A stretch of 64,000 nt of DNA. Origin: Lysinibacillus piscis (lineage in GTDB: Bacteria > Bacillota > Bacilli > Bacillales_A > Planococcaceae). The notes under the pieces were generated by a model, which was given only the letters and a program-made list of their open reading frames with translations, ran no database searches and had not been told where the DNA came from. Positions 34,647 to 41,713 of this stretch are shown here, piece after piece. Within the stretch, counting starts at the first letter, position 1. Each line of letters opens with the position of its first letter. Location: NCBI RefSeq assembly GCF_026012395.1, contig NZ_BRZA01000001.1:1239555-1303554 (forward strand). Reading direction: 5' to 3'. Both the position numbers and the translations under genes were made by a program.

Positions 34647-35276
34647 ATAGGTATTCATCAATTTTTTACAAGTCTTAATGATTTAGAGCGTATTATTCGC
34701 TGCCCTGGTCGCTTCAAATTTGAGGAACACAACGTAGCTGCCCATTCTTGGAAAGTATCACAATACGCTATGTTCTTTGCTACATTAGAGGAGATGGATG
34801 GTACAACGATTAACTGGAAATCTTTATATGAAAAAACCATTAATCACGATTTTGCCGAAGTATTTATCGGGGATATTAAAACGCCTGTCAAACATGCCAG
34901 CCCAGAGCTGAAACAAATGCTTGCACATGTTGAAGAAAAAATGATGGAAAAATTCATCATCCATGAAATCCCGACTGAATTTCAAGCTATATTTTTTGAA
35001 CGGATGAAGGAGGGGAAGGATGGTTCAGTAGAAGGGCGCTTGCTTGAATTCGCCGACAAACTCGATCAATTCTATGAAGCCTTTGCAGAACTCAAACGTG
35101 GCAATACCGACAAGGAATTTGTGCATATGTACCAAAACGTATTAGCTAAATTATTAGCGATTCCGCTCCCTGCGACCGTTCGCTATTTCCGCACTGAAAT
35201 TTTAAAGGATGCCGTTAAGGAAAAAACACATATTGATATTCAAGCCCTCACAAATGAAGTATTAATGGCTGAATAA
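34647..35276 (+). CDS. YfbR-like HD-domain 5'-nucleotidase with apparent AUA start
   Basis: About 209 residues. HD-type phosphohydrolase related to YfbR (dNMP 5'-nucleotidase): metal ligands in EEHNVAAHSWKVSQYA, the HD pair in NHDFAEVF and the last Asp in EFADKLDQFYEAF. AAAAGGAG is at 34631-34638 and exactly eight bases later stands ATA (34647-34649) followed by GGTATTCATCAA; the only in-frame standard start, GTG at 34638, overlaps the ribosome binding site itself. The first in-frame ATG is beyond the first metal ligand and cannot be used. So translation appears to begin at ATA, or the GTG is used poorly, or the base at 34649 is a recent mutation. Confidence 0.8.
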   Translation: MGIHQFFTSLNDLERIIRCPGRFKFEEHNVAAHSWKVSQYAMFFATLEEMDGTTINWKSLYEKTINHDFAEVFIGDIKTPVKHASPELKQMLAHVEEKMMEKFIIHEIPTEFQAIFFERMKEGKDGSVEGRLLEFADKLDQFYEAFAELKRGNTDKEFVHMYQNVLAKLLAIPLPATVRYFRTEILKDAVKEKTHIDIQALTNEVLMAE

Positions 35277-35348
35277 TAGTTACTAATGAAGTTTTCCGAG
35301 CCACTTATCACGGAAGGCTTTTTTTAATAGTTAATCTTTTTTAGAAGT

Positions 35349-35381
35349 AAAAAAGCACCTTAACCAATTTGGCTAAGATGC
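35349..35381 (-). terminator. Terminator of the candidate RNA at 35349-35575
   Basis: GCATCTTAGCCAAATTGGTT pairs as GCATCTTAGCC / GGTTAAGGTGC with an AAATT loop and ends in a T run on the minus strand only. Confidence 0.8.
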
Positions 35382-35575
35382 GTTATAGATAATGCTATGT
35401 AGGTAAAAGCCGCGTATGCCGTAGTTATTATAGAAAGTTTTAAACCACCACTCCTCAAAGTGGGTGTTCGCAGAAGTTTTCCTGCTTATCCTCATGCACC
35501 TTAGTGTGAGGCCCGTCATTCCAACTCCAATAATAAAACTCCCTTTTACAGCTTAAAGGTTAAAACTTAATATTA
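35349..35575 (-). ncRNA. Candidate structured non-coding RNA
   Basis: A minus-strand terminator (GCATCTTAGCC / GGTTAAGGTGC, then six T, 35381-35349) has no gene upstream that could use it, because the next gene to the right runs the other way. A TATAAT box lies at 35574-35569 on the same strand. Between them the ends pair (AAGTTTTAACC with GGTTTAAAACTT, about 35567-35557 and 35449-35438) and enclose three hairpins: CCTCA..CAC-TAAG-GTG..TGAGG, GCAG-N8-CTGC and CCACT-N6-AGTGG. No reading frame is convincing. I could not match it to 6S, SRP, tmRNA or a known riboswitch. The strand call rests on the terminator. Confidence 0.55.
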
Positions 35576-35704
35576 TACGAACAATGCAGCCTTTAGAAAT
35601 ATAATAAAGCATCCTCAGGTGACTTGCAAGCAATATGCTACCCTTGTTTAGCTGTAAAAAGTATGTGAAAATAGTGTTGAGATAGTTAAAAGGAGGAATA
35701 GATA

Positions 35705-36040
35705 ATGGCAGCATATCCAAATTGCCCGAAATGTAATTCGGAATATACATATGAGGACGGTACTAATTTTGTTTGCCCAGAATGTGCACATGAATGGAGC
35801 ACAGTGGCAACAGAGCAAGAAGATACGTTAGTAGTGAAAGATGCGCATGGCAATGTGTTAGCAGACGGTGATTCCGTGACAATCATTAAAGATTTAAAGG
35901 TCAAAGGTAGCTCATCCACATTAAAAATTGGTACGAAGGTGAAAAGTATTCGTCTAGTTGAGGGCGACCACAATATTGACTGTAAAATCGATGGCTTTGG
36001 TGCAATGCAATTAAAATCAGAGTTTGTCAAAAAAGCATAA
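35705..36040 (+). CDS. PhnA-like zinc-ribbon protein
   Basis: 111 residues. N-terminal zinc ribbon C-P-K-C near 7-10 and C-P-E-C near 28-31 followed by the PhnA domain ([46 protein letters not shown]). Despite the historical name (alkylphosphonate uptake), the family is widespread, small and of uncertain role. AGGAGG ribosome binding site seven bases upstream of the ATG. Monocistronic, with a strong terminator. The zinc site is complete. Confidence 0.9.
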   Translation: MAAYPNCPKCNSEYTYEDGTNFVCPECAHEWSTVATEQEDTLVVKDAHGNVLADGDSVTIIKDLKVKGSSSTLKIGTKVKSIRLVEGDHNIDCKIDGFGAMQLKSEFVKKA

Positions 36041-36051
36041 GATGGATTATG

Positions 36052-36093
36052 AATCGGTGTACACCAAAAATATTCGTGTACATCGATTTTTTT
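36052..36093 (+). terminator. Terminator after the PhnA-like gene
   Basis: Stem AATCGGTGTACAC / GTGTACATCGATT followed by seven T. The following bases to 36332 hold no gene and nothing I recognise. Confidence 0.85.
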
Positions 36094-36332
36094 ATGTCCA
36101 TGAAGGTCTTAATGACGTTCTACTACATGTCACAGCTTTTTTACATTTTCATACTTAAATTTAAAATACAGATAATACTGAAAAATTGTTGATATGATAA
36201 AGAATACTACAAAATATAGGAGTATAAAATTTAAGGCTACTCTTCTACCAGCATACATAAAAACCATTCCCGCAACATCAGTTTAACTTAACTTCCTAAA
36301 TTATAACTTATTTTGATTTTATCATATCAAAT

Positions 36333-36364
36333 AAAAAAGCCACCCAATTAAGAGTGGCTTTTTT
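36333..36364 (-). terminator. Terminator after the cold-shock gene
   Basis: Stem AAAAGCCACTCTT / AATTGGGTGGCTTTTTT on the minus strand. Confidence 0.85.
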
Positions 36365-36373
36365 CATTAAAAA

Positions 36374-36574
36374 TTAAAGTTTTACGATGTTTGCAGCTTG
36401 TGGTCCGCGTTGACCTTCTTCTACTGTGAATTCAACTTTTTGACCTTCTTCTAATGTTTTGAAGCCTTCACCTTGGATAGCTGAGAAGTGAGCGAATACG
36501 TCTTGTCCGCCTTCTACTTCGATGAAACCAAAACCTTTTTCTGCGTTAAACCATTTTACTGTACCTTGTGTCAT
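36374..36574 (-). CDS. Cold-shock protein (CspB/CspD type)
   Basis: 66 residues, the full CSD fold. RNA-binding motifs RNP1 KGFGFIEV and RNP2 VFAHFSAI are intact, and the protein ends [10 protein letters not shown]. It binds single-stranded RNA and DNA, acting as an RNA chaperone at low temperature and in stationary phase. Start at ATG 36574, eight bases after GGAGG. Monocistronic, with a long 5' region as is usual for csp genes. Confidence 0.95.
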   Translation of the reverse strand: MTQGTVKWFNAEKGFGFIEVEGGQDVFAHFSAIQGEGFKTLEEGQKVEFTVEEGQRGPQAANIVKL

Positions 36575-36623
36575 TTGAATGACCTCCATTAATTATATTC
36601 AATAAAATCAGACGACTTGAAAA

Positions 36624-36683
36624 AAATCACATATTACAAAAAGTATCCATCAAAACACGATTACCCTTTGTAATATGTGATTT
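36624..36683. repeat. 17-bp perfect inverted repeat
   Basis: Arms AAATCACATATTACAAA (36624-36640) and TTTGTAATATGTGATTT (36667-36683) with a 26-base loop. A T run follows on the minus strand, so it can act as a terminator for leftward transcripts. Confidence 0.8.
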
Positions 36684-36791
36684 CATTGTTTCATTATGAA
36701 CGACTTTATTACATTTAATATACACTAAAAAATTACCTTTGTCTAGTGCAACGCAAACAATTTCATCATAAATATACACTTTATCTCTCAC
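36627..36791 (-). CDS. Putative 54-residue protein overlapping an inverted repeat
   Basis: GTG at 36791 with GGAG seven bases upstream and a TATACA box about 20 bases further up. The product starts MRDKVYIYDEIVCVALDKGN and is beta-rich, ending MDTFCNM; its last 15 codons lie inside the inverted repeat at 36624-36683, so terminator and coding end coincide. Codon use looks coding, but there is no recognised family and the start is not ATG. Divergent from the lipoprotein gene at 36859. Confidence 0.35.
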   Translation of the reverse strand: MRDKVYIYDEIVCVALDKGNFLVYIKCNKVVHNETMKSHITKGNRVLMDTFCNM

Positions 36792-36858
36792 TTGGTTGCT
36801 CCATTTGTATAATTTAACGCTATTTTGTACATAGATGGTAGTAATAAAGGAGGTTATT

Positions 36859-37317
36859 ATGTTGAAAAAATTATATTTTGTCTTATTCATTATAATGATA
36901 TTTATAGTGGGCTGTACTAAGAAGGAAGCGCCTAAGGAAGTTGCTGTACACACTGACACAACCGTTAGTGATATTGTTGGTGAAGTTATCAAAAACCAAT
37001 TTGTAGTAGAAGAAAAGGATGGTATCGTCAATATTTATATCCATGATGCCGATGTCAAAAATGGTTCTAAAAATCAAATTCTAAAGGATTCCGCCAAAAT
37101 TTTTGCTGAACTATCCAAACTGAAAACGGTCAAAACACCTGCTATTTCTTGGTCTGCTCCATTAGATTCGGTAGATAGTGACGAAAAATCAACAGAGGTA
37201 CTCAACATTTACTTTAGTGAAGAGGATTTTCGCAAAGTCGATTGGGCACTGTATAGTCAGCTTAACCTCGAATCCATTGCCAGCCATTATCAGCAGCATG
37301 AGCTTTTAGGTGATTAA
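36859..37317 (+). CDS. Hypothetical lipoprotein
   Basis: 152 residues. MLKKLYFVLFIIMIFIVGC is a lipoprotein signal with lipobox IVGC (Cys19), then a charged linker. The mature domain (VGEVIKNQFVVEEKDGIVNIYIHDADVKNG and ILKDSAKIFAELSKLKTVKTPAISWSAPL) has the alternating pattern of a small alpha/beta domain but no known family. AAAGGAGG five bases upstream of the ATG. Followed by 21-bp repeats. Confidence 0.7.
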   Translation: MLKKLYFVLFIIMIFIVGCTKKEAPKEVAVHTDTTVSDIVGEVIKNQFVVEEKDGIVNIYIHDADVKNGSKNQILKDSAKIFAELSKLKTVKTPAISWSAPLDSVDSDEKSTEVLNIYFSEEDFRKVDWALYSQLNLESIASHYQQHELLGD

Positions 37318-37400
37318 ACACAACTAAAACGATTAGCAATTTATCTACGCCGTTTTGCCACTGATGTTACGTTGCACTACACTTTCGCACAATAAACATC

Positions 37401-37463
37401 TGTCGATTGTCTACTAAGTTTTGTCGAATACCTACAAAGTCGTGTCGATTGTCTACGAAACCT
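37401..37463. repeat. 21-bp tandem repeat, three units (core TGTCGATTGTCTAC)
   Basis: Units start at 37401, 37422 and 37443: TGTCGATTGTCTAC, TGTCGAATACCTAC, TGTCGATTGTCTAC, each followed by seven more variable bases. The period equals that of the arrays at 12175 and 54591 but the sequence differs. Confidence 0.85.
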
Positions 37464-37473
37464 CGCTTATTTC

Positions 37474-37516
37474 TATAAAGCGCATGAAATCAATTGATAC
37501 TTGATTTCATGCGCTC
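37474..37516 (-). terminator. Terminator after scoB
   Basis: Long stem AGCGCATGAAATCAA / TTGATTTCATGCGCT with a seven-base loop; the T run on the minus strand is short. Confidence 0.75.
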
Positions 37517-37520
37517 TTCC

Positions 37521-38165
37521 TTATATACCGTCAATGACCGTAAATGCTGCGGCTGTCTTTTCCTGCACTTCAGCTAAAGTAACGCCTTCTGCCAGTTCAA
37601 TCAACTGCATACCCTGCTCTGTAAAGTCAAAGACGGCAAGCTCTGTAATCAAGCGATGAACAACACCTTTTCCTGTTAACGGTAACTCACATTGCTTTTT
37701 AATTTTCGGCTCGCCATTTTTATTGACATGCTCCATTACAACAACAACCCTTTTTGCACCTGCAACAAGGTCCATTGCACCGCCCATGCCCTTTATCATT
37801 TTCCCTGGAATCATCCAGTTGGCTAAATCACCTGTTTCCGATACTTCCATTCCACCTAAAATGGCTAAATCAATATGTCCACCACGAATCATAGCAAACG
37901 ATTCCGCACTATCAAAAAATGATGCACCTGCTACGGCCGTGACAGTTTCTTTACCAGCATTAATTAAATCCGCATCCACTGCTTCTGTGACAGGATAAGG
38001 CCCAATACCTAACAAGCCATTTTCTGATTGTAATAACACCTCATAATGAGATGGAATTGCGTTAGCAACAAGTGTCGGAATACCGATACCTAGATTAACA
38101 TTCATACCATTTTGAATTTCTTTTACCGCACGATTCACAATTTTTTGTCTTGTATCCATCCTCAT
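37521..38165 (-). CDS. scoB: 3-oxoacid CoA-transferase, subunit B
   Basis: 214 residues. Beta subunit of a succinyl-CoA:3-ketoacid (or acetate:acetoacetate) CoA-transferase. [15 protein letters not shown] at the start and the catalytic glutamate in SENGLLGIG near residue 47, which forms the CoA thioester intermediate. The ATG overlaps the stop of subunit A as ATGA, and GAGGGGGG lies within the upstream gene, so the two are translationally coupled. Used in ketone body or short-chain acid activation. ScoAB and AtoDA cannot be told apart by sequence alone. Confidence 0.9.
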   Translation of the reverse strand: MRMDTRQKIVNRAVKEIQNGMNVNLGIGIPTLVANAIPSHYEVLLQSENGLLGIGPYPVTEAVDADLINAGKETVTAVAGASFFDSAESFAMIRGGHIDLAILGGMEVSETGDLANWMIPGKMIKGMGGAMDLVAGAKRVVVVMEHVNKNGEPKIKKQCELPLTGKGVVHRLITELAVFDFTEQGMQLIELAEGVTLAEVQEKTAAAFTVIDGI

Positions 38166-38869
38166 GCTTCCCCCCTCGCTACTGTTAAACGTTCAATGCG
38201 TTTAGCGTAATTTTCACCAAGTAATACACGTTGAACAAAAACACCTGGTGTATGGATATGATCTGGATCAAGCTCGCCCACTTCAACAATTTCCTCAACT
38301 TCCACAATCGTAATTTGCCCTGCCATTGCAGCAAGTGGATTGAAGTTTCGAGAAGTTTTACGATAGACTAAATTTCCTAACTTATCGGCCTTCCATGCTT
38401 TGACAAGTGCAAAATCTGCGACAATTCCGCGCTCTAAAATATAGTCTTTGCCTTCAAAATTTTTAATTTCTTTCCCATCAGCTACTGGTGTTCCTACCCC
38501 TGTTGGTGTATAAAAGCCTGGAATACCTGCTCCCCCAGCACGTAAACGCTCAGCTAATGTTCCCTGTGGTGTTAGCTCTACTTCCAATTCACCATTTAAA
38601 AATTGCTGCTCAAATGTTTTATTTTCACCAACATAAGAGGAAATCATTTTTTTTATTTGCTTATTAGCTAATAAAAGACCTAACCCCCAATCATCTACAC
38701 CACAGTTGTTACTCACAACGGTTAGCTCATTTGTTCCCTTTTGCACTAAGGCGGCGATTAGCTTTTCAGGAATACCACATAATCCAAAGCCACCAACAGC
38801 TAATGTCGCACCATTCGGAATATCTGCAACCGCTTTCTCAAATGAATCCCATACTTTCACATTTCCCAT
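38162..38869 (-). CDS. scoA: 3-oxoacid CoA-transferase, subunit A
   Basis: 235 residues. Alpha subunit, with the oxyanion/CoA-binding loop [14 protein letters not shown] near 20-35 and [22 protein letters not shown] near 115-136, plus the EFNPLAA-type motif ([12 protein letters not shown]). Start at ATG 38869, seven bases after AGGGGG; the ATG at 38875 is too close to it. First gene of a two-gene operon. Confidence 0.9.
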   Translation of the reverse strand: MGNVKVWDSFEKAVADIPNGATLAVGGFGLCGIPEKLIAALVQKGTNELTVVSNNCGVDDWGLGLLLANKQIKKMISSYVGENKTFEQQFLNGELEVELTPQGTLAERLRAGGAGIPGFYTPTGVGTPVADGKEIKNFEGKDYILERGIVADFALVKAWKADKLGNLVYRKTSRNFNPLAAMAGQITIVEVEEIVEVGELDPDHIHTPGVFVQRVLLGENYAKRIERLTVARGEA

Positions 38870-39250
38870 GTCCATACCCCCTAAAATTACTCACTTCAAA
38901 AATCTACCTCATTATTATTTTACAAGTTATTGAACTTAGTTGCCCATAAAATTTTTTAATGTCGAATTTTTAACCAAATTTTAACCTTCATCATTTAAAA
39001 TGCGCTTTAAGACCCAATTCACCACCAAATCTTAAGTAATACTATTATGGATAATAATTGAAATAAACAATACCATAATTATTTATTTTTCCATTTTTTA
39101 AAAATAAAAAATATAAAAGAACATTTAGACCTATAGTTTAACAAAAAAACTGAATCTATATAACTAGTTCAATGTCTTTTTGAAAATCTCTTGTTCTATA
39201 ATCAAAAGAAGAATTTTGTCATAAAATATCAAAAATTGGAGCTGGTAGAA
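38870..39250. other. Intergenic region without recognised feature
   Basis: Very AT-rich 380-base stretch between the CoA-transferase operon and a divergent gene. It must contain both promoters, but I see no convincing conserved structure, repeat or small gene. Confidence 0.6.
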
Positions 39251-39934
39251 ATGTTGAAACAATTGTTAGAAGAACGTATTGCTAATTTGCCCTATATGAA
39301 TTTAATCTTTCAATCACATATTTATGAACTACAAAATTGCAAAGAAGTTTTAGGACTTGAAGCAACTTCAATCCACATTCAAAACAATAAAATAGTCGCT
39401 GGCTATATGGTAGACCAAAGAATATTTCTCAAAAGTATGGCTTATGGCACAACTACCGTTTCATTTACAAATGGTAAGCATGAAGCTGTAGTTCAACTGT
39501 TCATTAAACCTTCGGGCGAGATTACAGTAGAAATAACACCATATGTAGGTAATTTCGATATAGTACCTGTTTATTTCCGCACCATATTAACAGATACGAT
39601 TATAGCCATTGATTTAAAAGATGCTTTAAAAAATTATTTAGTACGTCAAGGAATAATGAATCAAGCAGACGATATTATGGAAGTGCATTATCAGTCTATG
39701 CATCCAAATGTTTTGAAAAACTCCTATGCAGGTAATTTTGTTTTAGGTCTCCACCCTGATGGCAGAAATATTAGTAATACAGAGGAGTACGCATTAGCTA
39801 ATCGTATAGCAAATTTACATTTTTCAAAAATTATCATGCAGCGACAAGGACAAAAAATAGCTCTCTCAAATAAAATACTTTTAACATTTATGATAAGCAA
39901 TAAAATATTTGTCACACAAGAACTACTCATGTAA
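39251..39934 (+). CDS. Hypothetical protein, 227 residues
   Basis: Begins MLKQLLEERIANLPYMNLIF. The middle (HIQNNKIVAGYMVDQRIFLKSMAYGTTTVSFTNGKHEAVVQLFIKPSGEITVEITPYV) is beta-rich; the C-terminal half has the sequence PDGRNISNTEEYALANRIANLHFSKIIMQRQGQK. No domain recognised. Codons are AT-rich, even for this genome, and the gene is isolated, which fits an accessory gene. Ribosome binding site GGAG is about 12 bases from the ATG. Start uncertain. Confidence 0.55.
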   Translation: MLKQLLEERIANLPYMNLIFQSHIYELQNCKEVLGLEATSIHIQNNKIVAGYMVDQRIFLKSMAYGTTTVSFTNGKHEAVVQLFIKPSGEITVEITPYVGNFDIVPVYFRTILTDTIIAIDLKDALKNYLVRQGIMNQADDIMEVHYQSMHPNVLKNSYAGNFVLGLHPDGRNISNTEEYALANRIANLHFSKIIMQRQGQKIALSNKILLTFMISNKIFVTQELLM

Positions 39935-40092
39935 AGGAAACTTATATGCTAATGTTTCTTTCGTTCTAGCTAGCTTATTAACTATGGAAATTGAAAGAAA
40001 AGAATTTTAGAAGATTGGCTTATACATCTTTTACATAAGAATTGCACCCTTCTTTATTGTGCTCATTAAAAGTGAATATACACAACTTACCA

Positions 40093-40143
40093 TTGACATA
40101 TAACCATAAGGTGTTATAAATTTATAACACCTTATGGTTATAT
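40093..40143 (+). promoter_or_regulatory. Promoter inside a 46-bp perfect palindrome
   Basis: TTGACA (40093-40098), 16 bases, TATAAA (40115-40120). A perfect palindrome without a loop spans 40098-40143; its arm contains ATAACCATAAGGTG and the centre TATAAATTTATA. The -10 box lies at the centre. This fits autoregulation by the ArsR-type protein encoded in the operon. Confidence 0.8.
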
Positions 40144-40166
40144 TAAAGAAAAAAGGAGCTATTTAA

Positions 40167-40583
40167 ATGACTGAGAATATTGTTAAAACAATTCTACTAA
40201 ATGCACCTATTGAAAAAGTATGGGCGACAGTCTCTACTGCTGATAGTATTGCTACATGGTTTATGCCAAATGATTTTCAACCAATTGAAGGACATGCATT
40301 TACATTACAATCCCCGTTCGGCCCTTCACCTTGCCGTGTGGAAAAAGTAGATGCTCCTCATTTTTTACACTTTATCTGGGATAATGATGGCTGGTTTGTC
40401 ACATTTGAATTAAAAGAGGTAGGGGCACAAACAGAATTCACCTTAACACATGGAGGCTGGAAAGAGGACACACATATTATTCCAAAAGCAAATATGTCGG
40501 TTGAAGCTGTGCGTAAAAACATGGATGGCGGCTGGACAATGATTATTGGCCAAAAATTAAAACAAGCTGTAGAGACTCCATGA
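40167..40583 (+). CDS. SRPBCC (AHSA1/START-like) domain protein
   Basis: 138 residues, single SRPBCC/AHSA1 domain: KTILLNAPIEKVWATVSTADSIATWFMPNDF at the start, FELKEVGAQTEFTLTHGGW near 85-105, and a C-terminal helix MDGGWTMIIGQKLKQ. Such proteins bind hydrophobic ligands in a deep cavity. It is translationally coupled (ATGA overlap) to an ArsR-like regulator, a very common pairing in which the regulator controls the ligand-binding protein. Ligand unknown. Confidence 0.88.
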   Translation: MTENIVKTILLNAPIEKVWATVSTADSIATWFMPNDFQPIEGHAFTLQSPFGPSPCRVEKVDAPHFLHFIWDNDGWFVTFELKEVGAQTEFTLTHGGWKEDTHIIPKANMSVEAVRKNMDGGWTMIIGQKLKQAVETP

Positions 40584-40897
40584 CACAGCTTGCTGTAAAA
40601 TATGATGTTTTTCAAGCCATCGCTGATCCAACAAGACGACATGTCCTACAGCTCCTTGCAACACAGGACCGCCCTATTTCACATCTAGCAGAGCATTTCG
40701 ACATAAGTCGTACTGCTGTAGTCAAGCATTTAAAAGTGCTGGAACAAGCTGAGCTTGTGTCTGCACGTAAGCAAGGGCGCGAAAAAATCTATACATTACA
40801 TGCCAACCGCCTAAAAGAATTGGAGGACTGGCTACAATACTTCAACCTATTTTGGGACAATAAACTATCACAGCTACAAACGATTGTAGAAAACTAA
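40580..40897 (+). CDS. ArsR-family regulator of the SRPBCC operon
   Basis: 105 residues. Winged helix DPTRRHVLQLLATQDRPISHLAEHFDISRTAVVKHLKVLEQAELVSARKQGREKIYTLHA covers almost the whole protein. There is no CxC or other metal-binding motif, so it belongs to the group that does not sense metals. The recognition helix is in SRTAVVKHLKVL. Overlaps the preceding gene by four bases. The palindrome upstream of the operon is the likely binding site. Confidence 0.9.
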   Translation: MTQLAVKYDVFQAIADPTRRHVLQLLATQDRPISHLAEHFDISRTAVVKHLKVLEQAELVSARKQGREKIYTLHANRLKELEDWLQYFNLFWDNKLSQLQTIVEN

Positions 40898-40904
40898 GTT
40901 GTGG

Positions 40905-40936
40905 AAAGAATCCGTATTATAGTATGCGGATTCTTT
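40905..40936. terminator. Bidirectional terminator
   Basis: Stem AAAGAATCCGTATTAT / AGTATGCGGATTCTTT between convergent genes. Confidence 0.85.
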
Positions 40937-40939
40937 CAT

Positions 40940-41713
40940 TTATAAAAGATAAAACACCCCTCCATTCACAATATCAACTTTAATTTTCGCCGTATAACGC
41001 TCTGCCAATGCCTTCTTTTCCAATACATAATGCTCAGGCTTTTCTTCAATATCCTCATAAAAATAATCTAATACGCGTTGATCGCGCTGCCACCTACGCC
41101 ATGCCTCGTCTGCCCATTTATGATCTTCTTGTGCAATAATGGCTTGAATCGCAGCATTTAATCGCTCTACCCCTCTTAACGGTTTAATAATTGGCTGAAC
41201 ATGAAAAATATGATCGGCTGGTTCTATGTCTAAATCTCGTATAGCTATACTATCTTGAAAATTTTCTTTCATGACACCTGTTAATAAATTAATGCCTAAT
41301 GAATATAACGTCTCCTTCGTACAATCACAGCAATAGGACACTTTGTAATTGATAGCTAACCATGGCGTTAAAATAATTTGCCCTAACGAATCATCCACTG
41401 TTTCATACAATTGCACATATGAGCCTAGTTCCCTTGTGGCATGAAAAATACGGTGCAGTATAGGTGAACCAAAATGAACCTTTACTCCCCCTATACTGTT
41501 CTCTGCTGGATTTGTAATACATGTGATAGTCGCAGGAGCAGGTTCACTATTAGTCGCCTCAATATATTGCCAATAAAAAGGTCGATTCATTATTTTTTTA
41601 TCAATCTCTCCCGTTAATTGCACAGTTAAATAATCAATCGTATCTTGTAAAATGGCGCAGTTACTCTCCAGAAAGAATTGACGTAAATACTGATGAATTT
41701 GCTGTGAATGCAT
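40940..41713 (-). CDS. yqhG: YqhG family protein
   Basis: 257 residues. Recognised as YqhG by its partner and features: HQYLRQFFLESNCAILQDTIDYLTVQLTGEIDKKIMNRPFYWQYIEATNSEPAPATIT at the start and GSPILHRIFHATRELGSYVQLYE in the middle. Role unknown. It overlaps the end of the helicase gene by 53 bases in another phase, so both proteins are translated from one message. In B. subtilis the pair yqhH-yqhG lies next to the glycine cleavage genes; those are not here. Confidence 0.85.
   Translation of the reverse strand: MHSQQIHQYLRQFFLESNCAILQDTIDYLTVQLTGEIDKKIMNRPFYWQYIEATNSEPAPATITCITNPAENSIGGVKVHFGSPILHRIFHATRELGSYVQLYETVDDSLGQIILTPWLAINYKVSYCCDCTKETLYSLGINLLTGVMKENFQDSIAIRDLDIEPADHIFHVQPIIKPLRGVERLNAAIQAIIAQEDHKWADEAWRRWQRDQRVLDYFYEDIEEKPEHYVLEKKALAERYTAKIKVDIVNGGVFYLL

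Noticed and set aside
35349..35575. 6S RNA, SRP RNA or tmRNA
   Set aside because: The three-hairpin layout and size do not fit a 6S rod, and the SRP and tmRNA signature motifs are absent. A computational check would still be useful.
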